The notes below the pieces were generated by a model. That model ran no database searches and had not been told where the DNA came from. It saw nothing but the letters and a program-made list of their open reading frames with translations. Source: Bacteroidales bacterium (GTDB lineage: Bacteria > Bacteroidota > Bacteroidia > Bacteroidales > Paludibacteraceae). Taken from it: a stretch of DNA of 12,193 bases. Made by a program: the position numbers and the translations under genes. The stretch lies in assembly GCA_004557405.1 (NCBI GenBank), contig SFDZ01000033.1, positions 1 to 12,193 of the forward strand, in the 5' to 3' direction. Below are positions 6,517-12,036 of the stretch, piece after piece (position 1 is the first letter of the stretch; every line of letters begins with the position of its first letter).

Positions 6517-6547
6517 TTGTACGACACAAGATTTTTTTGTATCTTTG
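6517..6547 (+). promoter_or_regulatory. Promoter of the mce-mmd operon
   Basis: TTG (6517-6519), 20 bases, then TATCTTTG (6540-6547): one of the best promoter matches in the window. Transcription should begin near 6554, leaving a leader of about 73 bases before the mce ATG. A hairpin-capable sequence (CGTGTGT at 6483-6489 with ACACACG at 6506-6512) lies immediately upstream of the -33 box. There is no obvious terminator between the stop at 6403 and this promoter; the imperfect CCGAC/GTCGG hairpin in between lacks a T-run. Confidence 0.8.
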
Positions 6548-6626
6548 CCCGAACAAATGCTGTGGCGTTTGTGCGCAGTCCGGAACAAACAATTATTATT
6601 CATAAATAACTAAAAAACAACAAATT

Positions 6627-7040
6627 ATGAAACCTACACACATCGAGCATTTGGGCATCGCCGTTGCGAGTCTGGATGCCACAATTCCGTTTTTTGAACT
6701 GCTTACCGGTTCGAAATGCTACTCCATCGAAGAGGTAGCCGACCAAAAAGTAAAAACCGCTTTTTTCAAAGTGGGCGAAACAAAAATCGAGCTGCTTGAG
6801 CCTACTTGCCCCGAAAGCACCATTGCCAAATTCATCGAGAAGAATGGCGGTCGCGGCGGCGTACACCATGTGGCTTTCAACGTCGAGAGCGTCGAAGAAG
6901 CCCTGAAAGAGGCCGAAGCCGCCGGCTTGCAACTCATCGACAAAGCCCCGCGCAAAGGTGCCGAAAATCTGATGATTGCATTCCTGCACCCGAAATCGAC
7001 CTGCGGCGTGCTGACCGAATTGTGCGAACAGCCGAAATAA
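6627..7040 (+). CDS. mce: Methylmalonyl-CoA epimerase
   Basis: Converts (R)- to (S)-methylmalonyl-CoA and back, linking the B12-dependent mutase to the decarboxylase encoded downstream. The 137-residue length is standard. The protein is of the VOC/glyoxalase fold: first half HIEHLGIAVASLDATIPFF, second half GGVHHVAFNVESVEEALKEA. The likely metal ligands are visible as His8, Gln40 (VADQKVK), His81 (in VHHVAF) and Glu131 (GVLTELCE), the H-Q-H-E set known from the Propionibacterium enzyme. The family signature ETKIELLEP is at residues 51-59 and IAFLHPKSTCGVL at 117-129. It is the first gene after a strong promoter and is followed by a 100-base structured spacer and mmdA. Identification is secure. 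Confidence 0.96.
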   Translation: MKPTHIEHLGIAVASLDATIPFFELLTGSKCYSIEEVADQKVKTAFFKVGETKIELLEPTCPESTIAKFIEKNGGRGGVHHVAFNVESVEEALKEAEAAGLQLIDKAPRKGAENLMIAFLHPKSTCGVLTELCEQPK

Positions 7041-7044
7041 GTCG

Positions 7045-7115
7045 GCAAGTCTGAAACATCAAAAACAAAGTTCCAAGATGTTTGGAGGCACACGCCCGAC
7101 ACATCTGCGACTTGC
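7045..7115 (+). promoter_or_regulatory. Structured spacer between mce and mmdA with competing stems
   Basis: An outer 7-bp stem (GCAAGTC 7045-7051 with GACTTGC 7109-7115) encloses an inner 7-bp stem (AAACATC 7054-7060 with GATGTTT 7077-7083). The middle strand can instead pair with a later one (AGATGT 7076-7081 with ACATCT 7101-7106), so two folds exclude each other. No T-run follows and no promoter box was found in the spacer. It may tune the ratio of mce to mmdA mRNA. Confidence 0.4.
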
Positions 7116-7140
7116 AACAAATAAATAATCCAAAATAATT

Positions 7141-8703
7141 ATGGTAAGTAATCAAGACAAACTGAAAAAATTGATTGACAAACGTGCCGAAGCGTATGCC
7201 GGCGGCGGCGAAAAAGCCGTCGACAAGCACCACGCCAAAGGCGCTTACACGGCACGCGAACGCATAAACATGCTGTTGGACGAAGGCAGTTTCGAAGAGG
7301 TGGACATGTTCCTCACGCATCGCTGCACCGACTTCGGCATGGAGAAAAAAGTATTCCTCGGCGACGGTGTTGCCGTAGGTAGCGGCACCATCGACGGCCG
7401 CCTTGTGTTTGTATTTGCACAAGATGCCACCGTCATTGGCGGTTCGCTGTCGGAAACGATGGCACAAAAAATTTGCCATGTGATGGATATGGCCATGAAA
7501 CTCGGTGCACCTGTCATCGGGTTGAACGACTCGGGCGGTGCCCGCATTCAGGAAGGCGCCTGCGCGCTGGCCGGCTATGCCGAAATTTTCGAACGCAACA
7601 TTTTGGCATCGGGCGTCATTCCCCAAATATCGGTCATCTTTGGTCCGTGCGCCGGCGGCGCCGTGTACTCGCCTGCCCTCACCGACTTCATCATGATGAC
7701 GGAGCAAAACTCGTACATGTTCATCACCGGTCCGAAAGTTGTAAAATCGGTAACCGGCGAAGATGTGTCGGTCGAAGAATTGGGCGGCGCCCGCGTACAC
7801 GCCACCAAATCGGGCGTAACACACTTTGTGGCAGCCACCGAAGAAGACGCCATTGCACAAGTGCGCCGTCTGATTTCGTTCATTCCGCAAAACAACATGG
7901 AAGAGGTGCCGCTCGTGGCATGCACCGACCCCATCGACCGTGTAGATGACAGCCTGAACGAACTCGTGCCGGCCAATCCGAACATGCCGTACGACATGAA
8001 ACAGATTATCAACACCATTGTCGATAACGGCGACTTTATGGAAGTGCAAAAAGATTTTGCGAAAAACATCATCTGCGGATTTGCCCGTTTCGACGGTCAA
8101 TCGACCGGCATCATAGCCAACCAACCGAGTTGGATTGCCGGCGTGCTCGACTGCGACGCTTCGCGCAAAGCAGCCCGCTTCGTACGTTTCTGCGATGCGT
8201 TCAACATTCCGATTCTGACCCTTGTGGACGTGCCGGGATTCCTCTGCGGCACAGGTCAAGAATATGCCGGCATCATCGACCACGGCGCAAAACTGATGTT
8301 CGCCTACGGCGAAGCCACCGTGCCGAAAGTAACGGTAACGATACGCAAATCGTACGGCGGTTCGCACATTGTGATGAGTTGCAAACAGTTGCGCGGCGAC
8401 TACTGCTACGCATGGCCAAATGCCGAAATCGCCGTTATGGGCGCATCGGGTGCCATCGGCGTGTTGGAAGCCAAAACACTGAAAGCCATCGAAGACCCCG
8501 AAGAACGCAAAAAATTCATCGCCGAAAAAGAAGCCGAATACCAAGAGAAATTCGCCAGCCCCTATCAGGCGGCATCGCGCGGCTACATCGACGATGTGAT
8601 AGAACCACGCAACACGCGTTTCCGCGTTATTCGCGCGTTCAAAACGTTGCAGACCAAGCGGTTGACGAACCCGTTGAAAAAACATTCGAACATTCCGCTG
8701 TAA
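7141..8703 (+). CDS. mmdA: Methylmalonyl-CoA decarboxylase carboxyltransferase (alpha) subunit
   Basis: A 520-residue acyl-CoA carboxyltransferase. It moves the carboxyl group of (S)-methylmalonyl-CoA to biotin on the carrier protein, releasing propionyl-CoA. The two crotonase-like halves are plain. The N-half has TARERINMLLDEGSF (37-51), LNDSGGARIQEG (128-139, first oxyanion-hole loop) and FGPCAGGAVYSPALTDF (167-183). The C-half has VPGFLCGTGQEYAGIIDHGAK, RKSYGGSHIVMSC, the second glycine-rich loop GASGAIGVLE, and a family-typical end, GYIDDVIEPRNTR. Length equals that of MmdA and of propionyl-CoA carboxylase beta. The operon context, with membrane decarboxylase subunits downstream and no biotin carboxylase gene, argues for the decarboxylase over the ATP-dependent carboxylase. 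It should sit on the inner face of the membrane bound to the other subunits. Confidence 0.96.
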   Translation: MVSNQDKLKKLIDKRAEAYAGGGEKAVDKHHAKGAYTARERINMLLDEGSFEEVDMFLTHRCTDFGMEKKVFLGDGVAVGSGTIDGRLVFVFAQDATVIGGSLSETMAQKICHVMDMAMKLGAPVIGLNDSGGARIQEGACALAGYAEIFERNILASGVIPQISVIFGPCAGGAVYSPALTDFIMMTEQNSYMFITGPKVVKSVTGEDVSVEELGGARVHATKSGVTHFVAATEEDAIAQVRRLISFIPQNNMEEVPLVACTDPIDRVDDSLNELVPANPNMPYDMKQIINTIVDNGDFMEVQKDFAKNIICGFARFDGQSTGIIANQPSWIAGVLDCDASRKAARFVRFCDAFNIPILTLVDVPGFLCGTGQEYAGIIDHGAKLMFAYGEATVPKVTVTIRKSYGGSHIVMSCKQLRGDYCYAWPNAEIAVMGASGAIGVLEAKTLKAIEDPEERKKFIAEKEAEYQEKFASPYQAASRGYIDDVIEPRNTRFRVIRAFKTLQTKRLTNPLKKHSNIPL

Positions 8704-8721
8704 CAACCTCGACGGACAGAG

Positions 8722-8755
8722 AGTCGGTTTGTCGGCACAACTGCCGGCAACGACT
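8722..8755 (+). other. Hairpin in the spacer between mmdA and the mmdD-like gene
   Basis: CGGCA (8733-8737), loop CAAC, TGCCG (8742-8746), enclosed by AGTCG (8722-8726) with CGACT (8751-8755). There is no T-run, so it is not a classic terminator. It could protect or process the mRNA between subunits that are needed in different amounts. Confidence 0.35.
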
Positions 8756-8796
8756 TTCGACCGTACGAAACACTATCACACAAAAAATTGAACGAT

Positions 8797-9162
8797 ATGA
8801 TTCTGTTAACCGAAACCGCAAATTGGTCTCACATTTGGATGGTAACGCTCATCGGTTTTGCATTGGTGGTATGCCTGCTGTTGATACTCGTGTTGGTACT
8901 CAAACTGTTCGGCTTCATCATGAAACCACGCGTACGCGTGCCAAAAGTGGTGCACACCGAAGAAAAATCGGAAATCAAGCACGACGAGACCGTTCTTGTC
9001 AACCTTCCGGCAAATACCACAGCCGCCATCGCCATGGCACTGCACTTGTACTATGCCGACATACACGACAACGAAGCGCACGTCATGACCATCAAAAAGG
9101 TGGAACGCCGCTACTCGCCGTGGAATTCAAAAATTTATGGTATCAACAATTTAGTCAAATAA
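8797..9162 (+). CDS. Small membrane subunit of the decarboxylase (OadG/MmdD-like)
   Basis: A 121-residue protein from ATG 8797; a TTG at 8788 would add three residues but is less likely. It has one strong membrane helix near residues 15-42 (MVTLIGFALVVCLLLILVLVLKLF), then a basic patch (MKPRVRVPK) and a cytosolic tail of about 75 residues. One N-terminal helix plus a charged soluble tail is the form of OadG/MmdD, the small subunit that holds the carboxyltransferase and beta subunits together. The sequence of this subunit is poorly conserved, so the call rests mainly on topology and place: between mmdA and the biotin carrier, ending 4 bases before the latter. The tail (VNLPANTTAAIAMALHLYYADIHDNEAHVMTIKKV) fits the conserved end of Bacteroidota OadG-like proteins, where helical YYADIHD-like stretches occur. 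Confidence 0.82.
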   Translation: MILLTETANWSHIWMVTLIGFALVVCLLLILVLVLKLFGFIMKPRVRVPKVVHTEEKSEIKHDETVLVNLPANTTAAIAMALHLYYADIHDNEAHVMTIKKVERRYSPWNSKIYGINNLVK

Positions 9163-9166
9163 TCCG

Positions 9167-9901
9167 ATGAAAAAATTCAAATTCGTCATCGACGGACACA
9201 AATACGAAGTGTCTGTAAATGAGATAGAAAACAACGTAGCAGAACTCGAAGTGAACGGCACACCATTCACCGTCGAGATCGAAAAAGAAGAGAAAGTAAC
9301 GACACGCCCCTTGGCCAAACCCGCCGCCGCGACAAGTGCTCCGGCTGCCGCACCGGCCACAGGCAGTGTCAAATTCATTACATCGCCACTGCCGGGCTCC
9401 ATCGTGCGCGTACTCGTCGAAGCCGGACAAAGCGTGAAAAAAGGCGACGTGCTGCTGACCATGGAATCGATGAAAATGGAAAACAACATCTCGGCCGAAG
9501 CCGATGGCGTTGTGAAATCGATACTCGTAACACCCGGCCAGAACGTGATGCAGGACGACAAACTGATAGAATTTGCCGTAGCCGCTGCCGCACAACCCGC
9601 TGCGCCCGCACCCAAACCGCAACCCGCACCACAGCCACAACCCGCCGCACCCGCACCGGCTGCACCAAAACCGGCTGCACCGGCCGGCGGATACAAAGTG
9701 GTGTCGCCACTGCCCGGATCGGTTGTAAAAGTGGCCGTAGCCGTTGGCGCCGATGTCAAAAAAGGCGATGTGCTGCTGACACTCGAATCGATGAAAATGG
9801 AAAACAACATCCTTGCTGAAAAAGACGGCAAAGTAACGGCCATCATGGTCAGCGCCGGACAAAGCGTGATGCAAGACGATGTTTTAGTTGTACTCGGATA
9901 A
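9167..9901 (+). CDS. Biotin carrier protein with two biotinyl domains (MmdC-like)
   Basis: Carries CO2 on biotin from the carboxyltransferase (MmdA) to the membrane decarboxylase (MmdB). The N-terminal domain (residues 1-42, MKKFKFVIDGHKYEVSV, ELEVNGTPFTVEIEK) is the usual one of Bacteroidota carriers. An Ala/Pro linker (about 49-67) leads to biotinyl domain 1 (about 70-137) with ESMKMEN, biotin on Lys103. A second Ala/Pro/Gln/Lys linker of about 38 residues leads to biotinyl domain 2 (about 177-244) with ESMKMEN, biotin on Lys210. By hand alignment 43 of 64 residues agree between the domains, including every residue around both lysines, and a 27-base stretch around each lysine codon is identical. 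Single-domain MmdC proteins are about 120-150 residues, so 244 residues reflects an added domain. The frame is intact throughout. It ends 13 bases before mmdB. Confidence 0.93.
   Translation: MKKFKFVIDGHKYEVSVNEIENNVAELEVNGTPFTVEIEKEEKVTTRPLAKPAAATSAPAAAPATGSVKFITSPLPGSIVRVLVEAGQSVKKGDVLLTMESMKMENNISAEADGVVKSILVTPGQNVMQDDKLIEFAVAAAAQPAAPAPKPQPAPQPQPAAPAPAAPKPAAPAGGYKVVSPLPGSVVKVAVAVGADVKKGDVLLTLESMKMENNILAEKDGKVTAIMVSAGQSVMQDDVLVVLG
9464..9490 (+). repeat. 27-base direct repeat, copy 1 (biotin-lysine site)
   Basis: Identical at all 27 bases to 9785-9811. It encodes ESMKMENNI around Lys103 of the carrier protein. The copies lie 321 bases (107 codons) apart. Codons outside the repeat have drifted at many silent positions, so identity here suggests either recent gene conversion or strong constraint. 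Confidence 0.9.
9785..9811 (+). repeat. 27-base direct repeat, copy 2 (biotin-lysine site)
   Basis: Second copy of the repeat at 9464-9490, encoding ESMKMENNI around Lys210. Upstream of it the two domains again share nearly identical bases for KKGDVLLT (one silent C/T change in the Asp codon). Confidence 0.9.
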
Positions 9902-9914
9902 AAACACGAAACCT

Positions 9915-11102
9915 ATGTGGAATGATATTTTAAGTTTTTTGCAAAACACCGGTTTCGCCCTCATTGCCAACGATTGGCGCGTGGTCGTCATGTTGCTCAT
10001 CTCGTTTTTCCTGCTCTATTTGGCCATTGCGAAAAAATATGAGCCACTGCTGCTGCTACCCATCGCATTCGGTATGCTGCTGACCAACCTGCCCGGTGCC
10101 GGTCTGTTCCATTCCGAACTGTGGACGGCTTTTTTGGACGAGAACAGCCCGATGTTCCATAACTACGGCGCCATCATGCGCGAAGGCGGCCTGCTCGACA
10201 TTCTTTATATAGGTGTCAAAGCGGGCATTTATCCCTGTCTGATATTCATCGGTGTAGGCGCCATGACCGATTTTGGTCCGCTGATTGCCAACCCGAAAAG
10301 TCTGTTGCTCGGTGCGGCGGCACAATTAGGCATTTTCATCACCTTTTTGACCGCCAACGCACTTGGTTTCAGCGAAGCCGAAGCCGGCTCCATCGGCATC
10401 ATCGGCGGCGCCGACGGCCCAACATCGATTTTTCTGACCTCGAAACTTGCGCCAAACCTGCTCGGTCCGGTAGCCATTGCAGCCTACTCGTACATGGCAC
10501 TCGTTCCGGTGATTCAACCGCCCATCATGCGTGCGCTGACCACCAAAAAAGAACGCGCCATACGCATGAAACAGTTGCGTAGCGTATCGAAAACCGAAAA
10601 AATCATCTTCCCCGTCATGGTGGCCACCATCGTAGCACTGATTTTGCCCGATGCCGCCCCGCTGATTGGCTGCCTGATGCTCGGTAACCTGATGCGCGAA
10701 TGCGGCGTGGTAGAACGCTTGAGCAAAACGGTACAAAACGAGTTGATGAACATTGTAGTGATTTTCCTCGGACTGACCGTAGGCGCTACGGCCACCGCCG
10801 AATCGTTCCTGCAACTCAAAACACTGATGATTCTCGGCATGGGTATCATAGCGTTTGGATTGGGTTCGGCAGGCGGCGTATTGTTGGCCAAATTCATGAA
10901 CTTGTTCTCGAAAGAGAAGATCAACCCGCTGATTGGTTCGGCTGGTGTATCGGCTGTGCCTATGGCAGCGCGCGTATCGCAACAGGTGGGTCAAGAGTCC
11001 GACCCCGGCAACTTCCTGCTGATGCACGCCATGGGACCAAACGTGGCCGGTGTCATTGGTTCGGCTGTGGCTGCCGGCATTCTGCTGACGATGCTCGGAT
11101 AA
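9915..11102 (+). CDS. mmdB: Sodium-pumping decarboxylase beta subunit
   Basis: Integral membrane subunit that decarboxylates carboxybiotin and pumps Na+ outward, saving the energy of decarboxylation as an ion gradient. It is 395 residues from ATG 9915; a TTG at 9888 inside the preceding gene is an unlikely start. About nine to eleven hydrophobic segments alternate with short loops. The residues known as essential in Klebsiella OadB all appear with one constant offset of 36: Asp167 in GGADGPTSIF (D203), Tyr193 in AAYSYMALVPVIQPP (Y229), and Asn337, Gly341, Ser346 and Arg353 in INPLIGSAGVSAVPMAARV (N373, G377, S382, R389). The absence of any gap in the offset shows a full, normal core. OadB/GcdB relatives share these motifs; the neighbours mce and mmdA make methylmalonyl-CoA the likely substrate. 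A hairpin terminator begins 28 bases after the stop codon. Confidence 0.95.
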   Translation: MWNDILSFLQNTGFALIANDWRVVVMLLISFFLLYLAIAKKYEPLLLLPIAFGMLLTNLPGAGLFHSELWTAFLDENSPMFHNYGAIMREGGLLDILYIGVKAGIYPCLIFIGVGAMTDFGPLIANPKSLLLGAAAQLGIFITFLTANALGFSEAEAGSIGIIGGADGPTSIFLTSKLAPNLLGPVAIAAYSYMALVPVIQPPIMRALTTKKERAIRMKQLRSVSKTEKIIFPVMVATIVALILPDAAPLIGCLMLGNLMRECGVVERLSKTVQNELMNIVVIFLGLTVGATATAESFLQLKTLMILGMGIIAFGLGSAGGVLLAKFMNLFSKEKINPLIGSAGVSAVPMAARVSQQVGQESDPGNFLLMHAMGPNVAGVIGSAVAAGILLTMLG

Positions 11103-11129
11103 GGTTGTTGCACAAACCCTACAACCACA

Positions 11130-11170
11130 AAAACGAGGAGCGAGGAGTGTTTTCTTCGCTTCTCGTTTTT
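11130..11170 (+). terminator. Intrinsic terminator of the mmd operon
   Basis: A 14-bp stem (11130-11143 with 11156-11169, one G-T pair) with a 12-base loop, ending in five T. It begins 28 bases after the mmdB stop codon. The stem reads AAAACGAGGAGCGA and its complement, so it may also work in the other direction. Confidence 0.8.
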
Positions 11171-11255
11171 ATAGAGCCAAGAACATAGATTTTAGAACAT
11201 AGACCGTAGGGACGCATCGAATGCGTCCGAAACATAGAATACAGATTTTAGGAAT

Positions 11256-11294
11256 GCGGAGTGAGGAGTTTTTCCTTGCTCCGCGTTTTGTTTT
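11256..11294 (+). terminator. Second terminator-like hairpin
   Basis: GCGGAGTGAGGAG (11256-11268) pairs over 13 positions, three of them G-T, with 11272-11284 around a TTT loop, followed by GTTTTGTTTT. It resembles the first hairpin in using GAGGAG-type arms. It could be a backup terminator or part of the repeat mosaic that fills this region. Confidence 0.5.
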
Positions 11295-11295
11295 A

Positions 11296-11338
11296 TTACC
11301 CCTAAATCCCCTAAAGGGGACTTATAGCCCTCCTTTAG
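11296..11338 (+). repeat. 43-base interspersed repeat, copy 1
   Basis: Matches 11643-11685 at 41 of 43 bases. It contains the hairpin TCCCC-TAAA-GGGGA (11307-11320) and ends CCCTCCTTTAG. I know of similar CCCCTAAATCCCC/AAGGGG elements between genes in many Bacteroidota; they look non-coding. Confidence 0.85.
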
Positions 11339-11465
11339 CCTACCTGCGGTAGGCAGGTGCAATGCGTCCCTACATTAACTCCTGAAACTCTTAAACTTTT
11401 TCACTTTTTTTGCACTCTTCCGTTTTGCACTTTGCACTATTTTTGAACCCTACGCCCTACGGGCA

Positions 11466-11543
11466 CTCCCCTTAAAAAGGGGAGAACACGCACTACAACA
11501 ACATTCGTGCGAAGATAAAAAGATGTCCCCTTTTTAAGGGGAC
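11466..11543. repeat. REP-pair-like element: two palindromes in inverse orientation
   Basis: Two 19-base near-palindromes, CTCCCCTTAAAAAGGGGAG (11466-11484) and GTCCCCTTTTTAAGGGGAC (11525-11543), are inverse copies of each other, with 17 inner bases matching perfectly (11467-11483 and 11526-11542). They enclose 40 bases that themselves hold a hairpin, CGCAC (11489-11493) with GTGCG (11507-11511). The layout is like a BIME (paired REP sequences) or a very small transposase-dependent element. Confidence 0.7.
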
Positions 11544-11642
11544 GAGAAAAAACAAAGTTTTTTCGGGCGGGGTTCTAACAATTAGTAATGAGAAATGAGT
11601 AGTGAGCAATGTAAGGACGCATAGAATATAGATTTTAGATTT

Positions 11643-11690
11643 TTACCCCTAAATCCCCTAAAGGGGACTTGAAGCCCTCCTTTAGGAGGG
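11643..11690 (+). repeat. 43-base interspersed repeat, copy 2, with CCCTCC hairpin
   Basis: Bases 11643-11685 match 11296-11338 at 41 of 43 positions. Here the right end continues into GGAGGG, forming CCCTCC-TTTA-GGAGGG (11675-11690), which the first copy lacks because a different hairpin (11338-11354) replaces it. Confidence 0.85.
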
Positions 11691-11860
11691 TTTGGGAGGT
11701 AGAACGAAAACTACGAACCATACGCGAACAACCTTAAGCTCTTAGACTCTTAAACTTTGCAACTTTCCCCCCCTAAACCCTTATACTTTGAAACTCTTTC
11801 ACTCCTCCACTTTGCACTTTGTACTATTTTGCTCTTTTCCGAAAAATAATTGCATTTTTA

Positions 11861-11892
11861 TTTGTTTGGTTCAACAAAAAAGTTTATCTTTG
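11861..11892 (+). promoter_or_regulatory. Promoter of the right-end exported-protein gene
   Basis: TTTG (11861-11864), 20 bases, then TATCTTTG (11885-11892), a full match to the Bacteroidota consensus; a second TTTG (11865-11868) gives a 16-base spacing. Transcription should start near 11899, leaving a leader of about 99 bases before the ATG. Confidence 0.8.
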
Positions 11893-11911
11893 CCGTACAA
11901 ATATAAACCAC

Positions 11912-12036
11912 CGGTTTCGTAGTGCATAATGCTGCTACCAAACCGCAAAAACAACTGAAACTAACTTTTTTATTAACTTCTTAAATCTTTTATTATTATG
12001 AAAAAATTAACTTTTTTGGTAGCAGCGTTATGCGCT
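11912..12036 (+). promoter_or_regulatory. Leader with 22-bp inverted repeat spanning the start codon
   Basis: Bases 11921-11942 are complementary to 12015-12036, inside the signal-peptide codons, over 22 consecutive positions (20 Watson-Crick, two G-T: 11923 with 12034 and 11930 with 12027). The 72-base AT-rich loop holds the ATG (11998). The left arm can instead fold locally: CGGTTT (11912-11917) with AAACCG (11940-11945) and GTAG (11919-11922) with CTAC (11935-11938). The two folds exclude each other. Confidence 0.7.

Larger units (their letters stand above)
11206..11373. repeat. Inverted pair of GTAGGGACGCAT with an embedded short palindrome
   Basis: GTAGGGACGCAT (11206-11217) occurs again in inverse form, ATGCGTCCCTAC (11362-11373). 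The first copy also forms a tight hairpin with its neighbour: GGACGCAT (11210-11217), loop CGA, ATGCGTCC (11221-11228). A third partial copy, GGACGCAT, lies at 11615-11622. Near the right end GCCTACC (11338-11344) and GGTAGGC (11348-11354) form another 7-bp hairpin. Elements of this type recur between genes in many Bacteroidota genomes. Confidence 0.7.

Noticed and set aside
6548..6626. Cobalamin or other riboswitch ahead of mce
   Set aside because: The leader is only about 73 bases with no B12-box-like sequence or multi-stem core; too short for a cobalamin riboswitch.
6934..8706. Long open frame (590 codons) on the minus strand across mmdA
   Set aside because: It lies fully antisense to a gene with strong family motifs; its product is rich in H, F, C and R in the pattern typical of the complement of GC-biased codons and shows no domain.
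9167..9901. Possible frameshift or fusion of two carrier genes
   Set aside because: The frame is continuous, both domains are intact, and the second domain lacks its own N-terminal domain and start, so it is an internal domain duplication and not two fused full genes.
9888..9914. TTG start for mmdB inside the carrier gene
   Set aside because: The ATG at 9915 gives the normal N-terminus; the extra nine residues would only overlap the end of the carrier gene.
11103..11860. CRISPR array or insertion sequence in the repeat-rich stretch
   Set aside because: Repeats are of several kinds with uneven spacing, not a regular repeat-spacer pattern, and no transposase frame is present.
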